Made by a program: the position numbers and the translations under genes
From: JACQCF01 sp043742785
GTDB taxonomy: Bacteria; Omnitrophota; Gorgyraeia; Zapsychrales; Fredricksoniimonadaceae
NCBI GenBank assembly: GCA_043742785.1
Contig: JAYTXU010000019.1
Span: forward strand, 1 to 60,048
Direction: 5' to 3'
DNA length: 60,048 nt
Part shown: positions 25,099-32,723 of the stretch, piece by piece
How positions within the stretch are numbered: position 1 is the stretch's first letter
Layout of the letters: each line of letters opens with the position of its first letter
The notes under the pieces: generated by a model
The model's database searches: none
What the model saw: only the letters and a program-made list of their open reading frames with translations
Told to the model about the DNA's origin: nothing

Positions 25099-26234
25099 AA
25101 TCCTTCAGATAATCTTGGATCAAAAATATCTTTAGCGCCATAGGTGGCTAACTCTTCCTTGTAACGAGAAAAAGGAGATTTGCGGCCAACGACACTACAA
25201 CTTCCCTTAAATAATTTCATACGGACAACACCGCTAACACGTTTCTGTGTTTCATTAACAAATGCGTCAAGTTGTTGCTTTAAAGGCGTTTCCCATAACC
25301 CGTAATAAGTTAATTCCGCATATCGAGGTGAAATCAATTCCTTATAATGCAATGTCTCACGATCTAAAACCATTGCTTCTAATTCTTTGTGCGAAGTTAT
25401 CAAAATCGTCCCGGCTGGGTTTTCATATATTTCACGAGATTTAATACCCACCAATCGATTCTCCACCATATCCACACGGCCAACACCATTGCGTCCGCCT
25501 AATTCATTAAGTTTCTGAATCAATTCAACAGGTTTATACGTCTTACCATTAACCTTAACTGGGATACCTTTGGAATATTCAATCTCCACATACTCAGGCT
25601 TATTGGGACATTCTAAAGGATTCTTGGTCATCAAATAAATTTCTTCTGGTGGCTCAACCCAAGGGTCTTCCAAGATACCGCATTCAATGGAACGACCATA
25701 AAGATTAATATCCGTCGAATATGGACTCTTCTTTGTAACGTCGATTGGGATCTTATGCTTTTTGGCATAATCAATTTCCTGATCCCTAGTTTTAAATTCC
25801 CAAGTACGAAGTGGCGCTTGTAGTTCTAAATGTGGAGCTAAAATCTTAGCTGTTACTTCAAAACGGACCTGATCATTCCCCTTCCCCGTACAACCATGAG
25901 AAATTACATCCGCTTTTTCTTTTTTCGCCACGGCAACCTGATGCTTGGCAATTAAAGGACGTGATAAAGCCGTCGCTAAGAAATACTTGCCTTCATAAAC
26001 GGCATTAGCTTTAATAGCTGGAAAAACATAATCTTTTACAAACTCTTCCTTCAGATCCAAAATATAGACCTTCGATGCTCCCGTTGCTAATGCACGCTTT
26101 TCAATAATTTTAAAATCACTACCTTGGCCAACATCCGCCATAAAAGCAATCACTTCATACCCCTTATCCTTGTACCAACGGATTAAACAGCTCGTATCTA
26201 ATCCTCCCGAATATGCTAAAACGACCTTTTTCAT
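25071..26234 (-). CDS. argG: Argininosuccinate synthase
   Basis: The 387-residue enzyme joins citrulline and aspartate with ATP. The PP-loop AYSGGLDTSC is at the N terminus; GCTGKGNDQVRFE and the C-terminal RIWGMPY region are typical. I start at the ATG at 26234: GGAGG is 5 nt upstream and the protein aligns from MKKVVLAYS. The open frame upstream runs through a GC-rich palindrome and the end of argF and is not coding. Directly downstream lies a toxin-antitoxin-like insert flanked by a second copy of this gene's tail. Confidence 0.97.
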   Translation of the reverse strand: MKKVVLAYSGGLDTSCLIRWYKDKGYEVIAFMADVGQGSDFKIIEKRALATGASKVYILDLKEEFVKDYVFPAIKANAVYEGKYFLATALSRPLIAKHQVAVAKKEKADVISHGCTGKGNDQVRFEVTAKILAPHLELQAPLRTWEFKTRDQEIDYAKKHKIPIDVTKKSPYSTDINLYGRSIECGILEDPWVEPPEEIYLMTKNPLECPNKPEYVEIEYSKGIPVKVNGKTYKPVELIQKLNELGGRNGVGRVDMVENRLVGIKSREIYENPAGTILITSHKELEAMVLDRETLHYKELISPRYAELTYYGLWETPLKQQLDAFVNETQKRVSGVVRMKLFKGSCSVVGRKSPFSRYKEELATYGAKDIFDPRLSEGFIRIWGMPY

Positions 26235-26246
26235 TGATTCCTCCAT

Positions 26247-26299
26247 GTACGGGCAGGCCCCTGTGCCTGCCCTAGGCGGCCACAGGGGGCCGCCCCTAC
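26247..26299. repeat. Palindromic repeat, family B (copy 2), argF/argG junction
   Basis: Starts GTAC and ends CCCCTAC, as copy 1 does, but holds two GC-rich hairpins: GGGCAGGC/GCCTGCCC (26251-26272) and GGCGGCC/GGCCGCC (26275-26294). It lies between the argF stop and the argG ribosome-binding site. Confidence 0.85.
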
Positions 26300-27210
26300 G
26301 ATAATAAATATAACAACACGGCTTTTTGCGCATGCAGACGATTCTCTGCCTGATCAAATATAATCGAATGCTTCCCGTCAATAACATCTTCGGTGACTTC
26401 CAATCCTCGATGCGCTGGCAGGCAATGCATGAATTTATAGTTCTTATCAGCTAATTTTGTTAAGCTCGAATTAATCTGATAACCTTCAAATTCTTTAATA
26501 CGCTTCTTACTCTCTTCTTCCTGCCCCATACTCACCCAGACGTCAGCATAGATCACATGCGCGCCTTTAACTGCACTCTTTGGATCACGGCCTACCTCAA
26601 TTGTGACCTTATTAGCTTTGGCAACCGCTTGAGCTTCTTTAAAAATAGCAGGATTAGGATCATATCCTTTGGGTCCAGCAAAACGCACATTCATACCTAC
26701 CTTCACACAAGCCACCATCAGCGAATGAAAAACATTATTACCATCACCAACATACGCAACCGTCAATCCCTTAAATTTACCAAAATGTTCACGAATCGTT
26801 TGAATATCAGCCAGAGCCTGACAAGGATGATACAAATCACAAAGAGCATTAATCACCGGCACGTCCGCATGCTTGGCTAACTCGACCAAATCCTTATTAT
26901 CAAAAACACGGGCAACGATGCAATGCACGTAACGTGACAATGTCTTAGCCACATCATGGGTACTTTCACGCTCGCCTAAACTAATTTCACGAGGGCCAAG
27001 ATAAAGACTGTGCCCTCCCAATTGATGCACACCAACGGAGAAAGAAACACGAGTCCGATTAGAAGGTTTTTGAAATAATAATGCCACCGACTTACCTTTT
27101 AAATCAGCTCGAATCTTTCCTTTTTGTTTTTTAAGTTTATCCGCTGAATCCATCAAAGCTAAAATTTCAGCGTTAGAATAATCTAATAATCGAATTAAAT
27201 CTCGTTTCAT
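26296..27210 (-). CDS. argF: Ornithine carbamoyltransferase
   Basis: About 304 residues. It makes citrulline from ornithine and carbamoyl phosphate. The carbamoyl-phosphate loop reads PSNRTRVSF (Asn where Thr is usual), and HPCQALADIQT and the ornithine-loop HCLPAHRG are present. I start at MKRDLIRLL (27210); an ATG 6 nt earlier is equally possible, and the remaining upstream frame is translated repeat. No Shine-Dalgarno sequence is clear. The gene end abuts a family B palindrome. Confidence 0.95.
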   Translation of the reverse strand: MKRDLIRLLDYSNAEILALMDSADKLKKQKGKIRADLKGKSVALLFQKPSNRTRVSFSVGVHQLGGHSLYLGPREISLGERESTHDVAKTLSRYVHCIVARVFDNKDLVELAKHADVPVINALCDLYHPCQALADIQTIREHFGKFKGLTVAYVGDGNNVFHSLMVACVKVGMNVRFAGPKGYDPNPAIFKEAQAVAKANKVTIEVGRDPKSAVKGAHVIYADVWVSMGQEEESKKRIKEFEGYQINSSLTKLADKNYKFMHCLPAHRGLEVTEDVIDGKHSIIFDQAENRLHAQKAVLLYLLS

Positions 27211-27219
27211 ATTCATTTT

Positions 27220-27312
27220 GTCATGCCCGTGAAAACGGGCATCCATAACAGAATTAATTCTGCTTTAGATTCCCGCCCTGCCTACCGGCAGGCAGGTTTC
27301 GCGGGAATGACA
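27220..27312. repeat. Palindromic repeat, family A (copy 2), with nested palindrome
   Basis: Hairpin GCCCGTGAAAACGGGC near the argF side, a perfect palindrome CAGAATTAATTCTG (27249-27262), then TTCCCGC...GCGGGAA. Inside the last loop sits another palindrome, CCTGCCTACCGGCAGGCAGG, suggesting one element inserted into another. It provides the last codons and stop of argD. Confidence 0.88.
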
Positions 27313-28502
27313 TTCTCCTTGTTATAAATTTTTTTAAACGCTTTATCTAAAATAAAAATAGCCTTATTAATTTGTCGACGGTTCACATTTAAAGCCGGCA
27401 TAATACGAAGCACATTGCCCTGCGTGCAATTGATAATCAAACCATGTTCAAAACATTCCTTAAAAATATCAGTTCCTTCCACCGTCAACTCAACCCCAAT
27501 CATAAGCCCAAGACCACGCACTTCTTTAATGATAGGATATTTATTTTTTAACTCGTTAAGTTTTTCAATTAAATAAGGCCCCAAAGACTTCACATTAGAT
27601 AAAATCTTATCACTATAAATCGCTTTAATAACACCAATCGCTGCCTTACAAACCAAAGGACTTCCGGCAAAAGTTGAACCATGCATCCCGGGTTTTAATA
27701 CATCCGCCATTTCTTTCTTAACAATCATAGCCCCAATAGGCAATCCACCACCTAAAGCTTTAGCTAAACACATAATATCAGGCGTTATCCCATAATGTTT
27801 ATAACAAAACATCTCGCCGGTTCGCGCCATACCCGTCTGGACTTCATCGATGATGAGAAGAATCTTCTTCTGATCACAAATCTTGCGAACTGCCTGCACG
27901 TATTCTTTAGAAGCTATATTAATTCCACCTTCGCCCTGAATCAGTTCAATCATGATGGCAACAGTCTTGTCACTCAGAACAGATTCGATTGCTTTAATAT
28001 CATTAAAAGGTACTGTTTTAAATCCAGGTAAAAGAGGCGCAAAACCTTGTTTGTGCTTAAGCTGTCCTGTGGCTGACAAAGCCCCCATGGTCCTTCCATG
28101 AAAGGAATTATCCGTCGTTATAATCTCAAAACGCGAGCCGTTCCCGTAAGCACGAGCAAACTTAATTGCTGCTTCATTGGCTTCAGTTCCGCTGTTGCAA
28201 AAAAATATTTTTCCAGGAAAAGAAATGCGGATCAATTCCTTAGCTAACTTGGCTTGAATAGGATTATACAAATTATTAGGCACATGAATAAGTTTGCTAA
28301 TTTGCTCACGTACAGCTCCCATTACCTTTGGATGACAATGACCAAGATTACTCACTCCCCAGCCAGGGAAAAAGTCTAAATATTTTTTACCGTGAATATC
28401 CGTCAAGAGGGAGCCCTTGCCCTTAACAAAAATCGCAGGCATACGCGTATAAGTCGCTAAAATATTTTCATTATATGAATTTAAGATATCTTCTTGTGTC
28501 AT
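27282..28502 (-). CDS. argD: Acetylornithine aminotransferase
   Basis: About 406 residues, PLP-dependent class III. It makes N-acetylornithine from the ArgC product. FPGWGVSNLGHCHP, NSGTEANEAAIKFAR, IIDEVQTGMARTG and the PLP-lysine stretch CLAKALGGGLPIGA are present. I start at the ATG at 28502 with GGAA upstream; the longer form needs a TTG. The last residues (VIPAKPACR) and the stop are encoded by the family A repeat, so the natural C terminus is altered. Such enzymes can also serve as succinyl-DAP aminotransferase, but DapL makes that unnecessary here. Confidence 0.95.
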   Translation of the reverse strand: MTQEDILNSYNENILATYTRMPAIFVKGKGSLLTDIHGKKYLDFFPGWGVSNLGHCHPKVMGAVREQISKLIHVPNNLYNPIQAKLAKELIRISFPGKIFFCNSGTEANEAAIKFARAYGNGSRFEIITTDNSFHGRTMGALSATGQLKHKQGFAPLLPGFKTVPFNDIKAIESVLSDKTVAIMIELIQGEGGINIASKEYVQAVRKICDQKKILLIIDEVQTGMARTGEMFCYKHYGITPDIMCLAKALGGGLPIGAMIVKKEMADVLKPGMHGSTFAGSPLVCKAAIGVIKAIYSDKILSNVKSLGPYLIEKLNELKNKYPIIKEVRGLGLMIGVELTVEGTDIFKECFEHGLIINCTQGNVLRIMPALNVNRRQINKAIFILDKAFKKIYNKENVIPAKPACR

Positions 28503-28517
28503 AGTGTTTTCCAAATT

Positions 28518-28584
28518 GTCATGCCCGAATGCCTTAATCGGGCATCCAGAACATGGACCCCCGATAAAAACATTCGGGGGTGAC
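28518..28584. repeat. Palindromic repeat, family A (copy 3), argD/argB junction
   Basis: GTCATGCCCG opening and GGGGGTGACA closing, with stems ATGCCCGA/TCGGGCAT and CCCCCGA/TCGGGGG. It lies wholly between the argB stop and the argD start. Confidence 0.85.
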
Positions 28585-28592
28585 AGTATTTG

Positions 28593-29447
28593 TTACTTAA
28601 TGATCTGTGTCCCAACCCCTTGATCTGTAAAGAATTCTAATAACAGTGCGTGAGGCATACGAGCATCAACAATGTGGGTCTTATGAACCCCTCCGCCCTT
28701 CAAGGCCTCGACGCAGGAACCGACCTTGGGAATCATTCCTCCTACAATCACACCACTTTTAATTAAATTATCAACTTCCTTAAGAGTTAATGTTGAAAGT
28801 AAGGTGCTCATATCCTTAAGATCTCGCATCACACCAGGTACATCGGTTAATAGAACAAGTTTCTCTGCCTTCATGGAATTAGCAATGGCACTAGCCACCT
28901 CATCCGCATTCACATTATGCGGCTGTTTCTCAACAGTCATTCCCATTGGAGAAACAACAGTAATATGCCCCTTAGCTAAATGCGCTTCTAAGTGTTCTTT
29001 GTTCACAGACGTAATCGTCCCAACAAATCCTAAATCTTTATCTGCCTTCTTTTTCTTCACAAAGATAATATTTTCCTGTCCCTTAAGACCTGTGACATCC
29101 CCTTTAAGCGCTTTAATTTCAGCTACAATTTTCTGATTCAATTTTTCTAATTCTTCACCAACAATTGTTAGAGTTTCTTTATCCGTCACACGAATACCAT
29201 CGACAAACTCGCTCTTTAAACCCTTTTCCTTCATACGGGCAGAAATGTGTGGTCCTCCACCGTGAACAATGATAATACGAATCCCAACATAACTTAAAAA
29301 GACAATGTCCCTTAAAACATTATGTCGAATTTTAGGATCATCCAGAATACTGCCGCCATATTTAACAACAAAAATCTTACGGCGGAATTCATTAATATAA
29401 GGAATCGCTTCAATTAAAATAGATGCTTTCTTGACAAATTCTTCCAT
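28593..29447 (-). CDS. argB: Acetylglutamate kinase
   Basis: The 284-residue enzyme phosphorylates N-acetylglutamate. KYGGSILDD, VHGGGPHIS, the NVNADEVASAIA substrate loop and LLTDVPGV are present. An N-terminal helix (EEFVKKASILIEAIPYI) precedes the kinase core, the feature associated with hexameric, arginine-inhibited forms, so feedback regulation is likely (inference). It lies 7 nt after argJ. Confidence 0.97.
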   Translation of the reverse strand: MEEFVKKASILIEAIPYINEFRRKIFVVKYGGSILDDPKIRHNVLRDIVFLSYVGIRIIIVHGGGPHISARMKEKGLKSEFVDGIRVTDKETLTIVGEELEKLNQKIVAEIKALKGDVTGLKGQENIIFVKKKKADKDLGFVGTITSVNKEHLEAHLAKGHITVVSPMGMTVEKQPHNVNADEVASAIANSMKAEKLVLLTDVPGVMRDLKDMSTLLSTLTLKEVDNLIKSGVIVGGMIPKVGSCVEALKGGGVHKTHIVDARMPHALLLEFFTDQGVGTQIIK

Positions 29448-29454
29448 AAATCCT

Positions 29455-30597
29455 TTAATTATATTCCGCGTTAATTTTTACGTAATCATAGGATAAATCA
29501 CTCGAATAAACAGTTGCCTGAGCCTTACCTAACCGAAGTTCTACTGTAATAGCAATATCTTTTTTGTCAAAAGGACTAAATAAAATTTTCATGGTATTCT
29601 CATCCACACCTTTTAAACCTAACGAACCAACCGCAGCACCCACACGTCCCCAATTAGGATTACTTCCAAAGGCAGCTGTCTTAACTAGTGCTGAGTTAGC
29701 AATAGCCTTGGCAATTTTCTTAGCTTGAATATCATTAGCTGCGCCTTTAACATTAATCGTAATAAATTTAGTTGCCCCCTCACCATCCAGAACAATCTTC
29801 TTAGCTAAATCAATACAAACAAATTCTAAAGCCTTATAAAACTTCTCAAAATCTGCTCCTTCACTGACAATCTTCTTATTGCCTGCTAAACCATTGGCTT
29901 GGATGGTTACCATATCATTAGTACTCATACAGCCATCTACGGTAATGCTATTGAATGAATGATCATTCGCCTTCTGCAATGCTTTCTTTAATAATGAAAA
30001 AGATATGGCGGCATCGGTAGTGACAAACCCAAGCATAGTCGCCATATTCGGTTCAATCATTCCAGAACCCTTAGCACAAGCGCCAATCGTAACGGTCTTT
30101 CCGCCTAAATTAATTTGCACCGCTTTTTCTTTCATCTTCAAATCCGTCGTCATAATGGCTTCTGCAAAACGACAGCCACCGCTATTAGACAAACCCTTTA
30201 CTAAATTTTCTGCTGCATTTGCAATTTTATTGTAAGGAAGCTGTTTTCCTATAATTCCTGTCGATGTTACTAGAACATCGGTCATCTTAATCTTTAACAA
30301 TTTAGCAATGAGAGCAGTAGAATCTTGAGCAACCTTCAAGCCCACAGCTCCGGTATAACAATTGGCATTTCCAGAATTAACCAAAACTGCTCGCCCCACA
30401 CCTTTTTTAATATGCTTCATAGTGACTAAAAGCGGTGCTGCTTTAATAGAATTTTTAGTAAACACCCCTGCTGTGACCGCGGATACTTCTGAAACAATAA
30501 GCCCTAAATCAGTTTTTCCTGAACGTTTAATCCCCGCTGCCACACCATTGGCTAAGAATCCTTTAGGAGAGGTCACTGATCCTTTGATAATTTTCAT
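29455..30597 (-). CDS. argJ: Bifunctional ornithine acetyltransferase/N-acetylglutamate synthase
   Basis: The 380-residue proenzyme recycles acetyl groups from acetylornithine to glutamate. GSGMIEPNMATMLGF contains the autocleavage site, with Thr as the new N-terminal nucleophile; TSTGIIGKQLP forms the oxyanion region. It makes the pathway cyclic, consistent with the absence of argA or argE here. Its ATG overlaps the argC stop by 4 nt. Confidence 0.97.
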   Translation of the reverse strand: MKIIKGSVTSPKGFLANGVAAGIKRSGKTDLGLIVSEVSAVTAGVFTKNSIKAAPLLVTMKHIKKGVGRAVLVNSGNANCYTGAVGLKVAQDSTALIAKLLKIKMTDVLVTSTGIIGKQLPYNKIANAAENLVKGLSNSGGCRFAEAIMTTDLKMKEKAVQINLGGKTVTIGACAKGSGMIEPNMATMLGFVTTDAAISFSLLKKALQKANDHSFNSITVDGCMSTNDMVTIQANGLAGNKKIVSEGADFEKFYKALEFVCIDLAKKIVLDGEGATKFITINVKGAANDIQAKKIAKAIANSALVKTAAFGSNPNWGRVGAAVGSLGLKGVDENTMKILFSPFDKKDIAITVELRLGKAQATVYSSDLSYDYVKINAEYN

Positions 30598-31625
30598 ATC
30601 AACCCTTCTGTCTCATTGAATCCGCACATAATATTCATATTCTGGACAGCTTGACCTGCCGCCCCTTTAACCAAATTATCAATAGCGCTTGTAATCACAA
30701 CCGTCTTCTTATCTTGACTGACAGCTAACCCAAGATCACAAAAGTTCGTATGAGTAACATTCTTAACTTCCGGCTGTGAACTAATCGGATGCACACGAAC
30801 AAAACTTTCTGTTTTATAAAACTTACTATAAAGCATATGCAATTGATTAAGGGTAATCGATGCATTCAACTGCACATAAATGGTATCCAAAATTCCTCGA
30901 TCAATCGGTAAAAGATGAGCCACAAAATGGACTGAAAGTTTTTTACCCGCTAATTGAGAAATCGTCTGATCAATCTCAGGAGCATGCTGATGACTTAAAA
31001 CTTTATAGGCCTTAAAATTTTCACTAACCTCAGAAGCAAGTAAACCTACCGAAAGCTTGCGCCCTGCCCCTGAAACTCCAGATTTAGCATCTACAATAAT
31101 TGACGTAATCAATTTTGAATGTGTCGCAACCAAAGGAGCTAAACCAAGGACAGCCGCAGTCGGATAACAGCCAGGATTAGCTATCAAAGAAGCTTTTTTA
31201 ATTTTTTGTCGATAAAGTTCCGGCAAGCCATAAACAGCTTTAGCAATATTCTTAGAATCGGTATGTTTATGCAAATACCAAGCTTCATAAGTCTTAGTAT
31301 TCTTAAGCCGATAATCTGCGCTTAAATCTATAACCTTAAGACCAGCTTTAAGCAAAACTCCTACCACCTTCATCGATTCCGTGTGAGGAAGCGCTAGAAA
31401 AACAATATCACAGTTTTTAACAACATCTTTAATCGCAAACTTTTGACAAATCAGGCTAGTACGATTAAGAAATTCTGGCCAAATGGCAGCAACCGGCCCC
31501 GTGGTATTTTGGGCTGCTACATAATTAACCCTAACCTTTGAATGATTAAGAAGAAGAGAAAAAACCTCTTTTCCCGTATACCCGCTTAATCCTATCACTG
31601 CACATCGCATCATATCTGTATTCAT
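30594..31625 (-). CDS. argC: N-acetyl-gamma-glutamyl-phosphate reductase
   Basis: The 343-residue NADPH-dependent reductase has the N-terminal VIGLSGYTGKE nucleotide motif and the catalytic cysteine in NPGCYPTAA. His in LPIDRGI/SHQHAPE-type positions is also seen. It is the first gene of the arginine-lysine supercluster. The ATG at 31625 has GGAG 5 nt upstream, and a near-consensus promoter starts transcription about 17 nt before the ATG. Confidence 0.96.
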   Translation of the reverse strand: MNTDMMRCAVIGLSGYTGKEVFSLLLNHSKVRVNYVAAQNTTGPVAAIWPEFLNRTSLICQKFAIKDVVKNCDIVFLALPHTESMKVVGVLLKAGLKVIDLSADYRLKNTKTYEAWYLHKHTDSKNIAKAVYGLPELYRQKIKKASLIANPGCYPTAAVLGLAPLVATHSKLITSIIVDAKSGVSGAGRKLSVGLLASEVSENFKAYKVLSHQHAPEIDQTISQLAGKKLSVHFVAHLLPIDRGILDTIYVQLNASITLNQLHMLYSKFYKTESFVRVHPISSQPEVKNVTHTNFCDLGLAVSQDKKTVVITSAIDNLVKGAAGQAVQNMNIMCGFNETEGLI

Positions 31626-31648
31626 ATTATCTCCGTCGGAAAATAAAT

Positions 31649-31677
31649 ACTATAAATAAAAAAGCCTATCTCGTCAA
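31649..31677 (-). promoter_or_regulatory. Promoter of the arg-lys supercluster, overlapping the rpsI terminator
   Basis: TTGACG (31672-31677), exactly 17 nt, then TATAGT (31649-31654) on the minus strand. The -35 sits in the loop side of the rpsI terminator hairpin, and the spacer covers one stem arm and the T run. The start would be near 31642. No ARG-box-like operator is evident. Confidence 0.85.
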
Positions 31678-31703
31678 CGCATTTATGAAGGGAGATAGGC
31701 TTT
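31655..31703 (-). terminator. Rho-independent terminator after rplM-rpsI
   Basis: Stem AAAGCCTATCTC (31661-31672) against GAGATAGGCTTT (31692-31703), 12 bp, followed on the minus strand by a T-rich tail. It separates the ribosomal-protein operon from argC. Confidence 0.9.
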
Positions 31704-31727
31704 CTTAAAATTTTGTTTTTTATTAGG

Positions 31728-32123
31728 TTACCGCTTAACCCATTGGAACTTACGACGCGCCCCCTTCTGTCCTGGCTTCTTTCTTTCTTTCATTCTATCG
31801 TCTCTAGTCAAGCAGCCAGCTTTTTTAAGCACACCACGAGTTAAAGGGTCGCAAGAAATGAGTGCACGTGAAAGACCTAATCGAAATGCTCCTGCCTGAC
31901 CGGTTGAACCGCCACCAGTCACACGAACAGCAACATCGAATTTCTTTTCTAAATTTGTTAATTTCAAAGGAGTCATAATAGTTAGTCGATCAGTTTCGCG
32001 AGGAAAATAATCATTAAATCCGCGCTTATTGACAAAAATATTTCCCTCTCCCGGAGTTAGAACAACTCGGGCTACGGAGCTTTTACGACGACCTGTACCT
32101 GAATATTTAACGACTTCGACCAT
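31728..32123 (-). CDS. rpsI: 30S ribosomal protein S9
   Basis: 131 residues. YSGTGRRKSSVARV at the N terminus, TGGGSTGQAGAFRLGLSRAL in the middle and the conserved C-terminal tail KKPGQKGARRKFQWVKR, which reaches the P-site tRNA. It follows rplM in the usual order, with a family B palindrome in between. Confidence 0.99.
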   Translation of the reverse strand: MVEVVKYSGTGRRKSSVARVVLTPGEGNIFVNKRGFNDYFPRETDRLTIMTPLKLTNLEKKFDVAVRVTGGGSTGQAGAFRLGLSRALISCDPLTRGVLKKAGCLTRDDRMKERKKPGQKGARRKFQWVKR

Positions 32124-32144
32124 TTCTCTAATTTCTCCTTAAAT

Positions 32145-32173
32145 GTACAGGAGGATTTAAAATCCTCCCCTAC
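32145..32173. repeat. Palindromic repeat, family B (copy 3), rplM/rpsI junction
   Basis: GTACAGG opening and CCCCTAC closing around GGAGGATTT-A-AAATCCTCC (32150-32168). Same ends as copies 1 and 2 but AT-rich arms. On the minus strand it lies between the rplM stop and the rpsI start; its GGAGG is not positioned as a ribosome-binding site. Confidence 0.85.
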
Positions 32174-32175
32174 TA

Positions 32176-32604
32176 TTAAACTTCTAAAACTATTGGCTTC
32201 TGAGCTGCATGAGGATGTTTATCATCTGCATAAACCCTTAATTTACCTTTTTGCTTATATCCTAAAGCACCGTTTGGAATCATACGGGTAACAGCAAGTT
32301 CAATCACAGTGGTTGGGCTTTTAGCTAACATATCTCCCAAAACAACTGTCCTATAACCGCTAGGATAACCAGTATAACGATCTTGAATTTTATCAGTCAA
32401 TTTCTTACCAGTCACACGCACTTTAGAAGCATTGATAATCACCACCGTATCACCACAATCAAAGAAAGGTGTATACGTGCGTTTATGTTTGCCGCGCAAA
32501 ATAGTAGCTGCTTTGGTTGCGATACGCCCTAAAACCTTATCCGTAGCATCGATAAGATAACATTTTGTTTCAAGTTCATCAACTTTAGGTAGAAATGTTT
32601 TCAT
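32176..32604 (-). CDS. rplM: 50S ribosomal protein L13
   Basis: 142 residues with the L13 core: WYLIDATDK-like CYLIDATDKVLGRIAT, LRGKHK..YTPFFDCGD.VVIINA, Y.GYPSGYR and MIPNGALG. The N terminus is normal. It is first in the rplM-rpsI operon, with a promoter about 65 nt upstream. In enterobacteria L13 represses its own leader; I cannot see a comparable structure beyond short palindromes. Confidence 0.99.
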   Translation of the reverse strand: MKTFLPKVDELETKCYLIDATDKVLGRIATKAATILRGKHKRTYTPFFDCGDTVVIINASKVRVTGKKLTDKIQDRYTGYPSGYRTVVLGDMLAKSPTTVIELAVTRMIPNGALGYKQKGKLRVYADDKHPHAAQKPIVLEV

Positions 32605-32671
32605 GACTGACTGCCTTTAAAATATTTTAATAAGCTTATGCCTTCAACTCTGGCAAATTTAAGAATGTTAA

Positions 32672-32699
32672 AATATAGCATTTTTCGAAATAATGTCAA
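32672..32699 (-). promoter_or_regulatory. Promoter of rplM-rpsI
   Basis: TTGACA (32694-32699), a 16-nt spacer and TATATT (32672-32677) on the minus strand, giving a leader of about 60 nt. The leader holds small palindromes (ATAAGCTTAT, TTAAAATATTTTAA). Confidence 0.75.
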
Positions 32700-32723
32700 T
32701 ATTTTATTTCCACAATCATTGAT

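Noticed and set aside
26235..26387. 51-codon extension of argG upstream of the chosen start
   Set aside because: It translates the end of argF and a GC-rich palindrome. The ArgG family begins at MKKVVLAYSGG, which has GGAGG 5 nt upstream.
27211..27246. Upstream extension of argF (MDARFHGHD...)
   Set aside because: These residues are read from the family A repeat and are not part of the carbamoyltransferase fold.
16584..28584. CRISPR array from repeated palindromes
   Set aside because: Copies are kilobases apart, vary in sequence and have no regular spacers; no cas gene is present.
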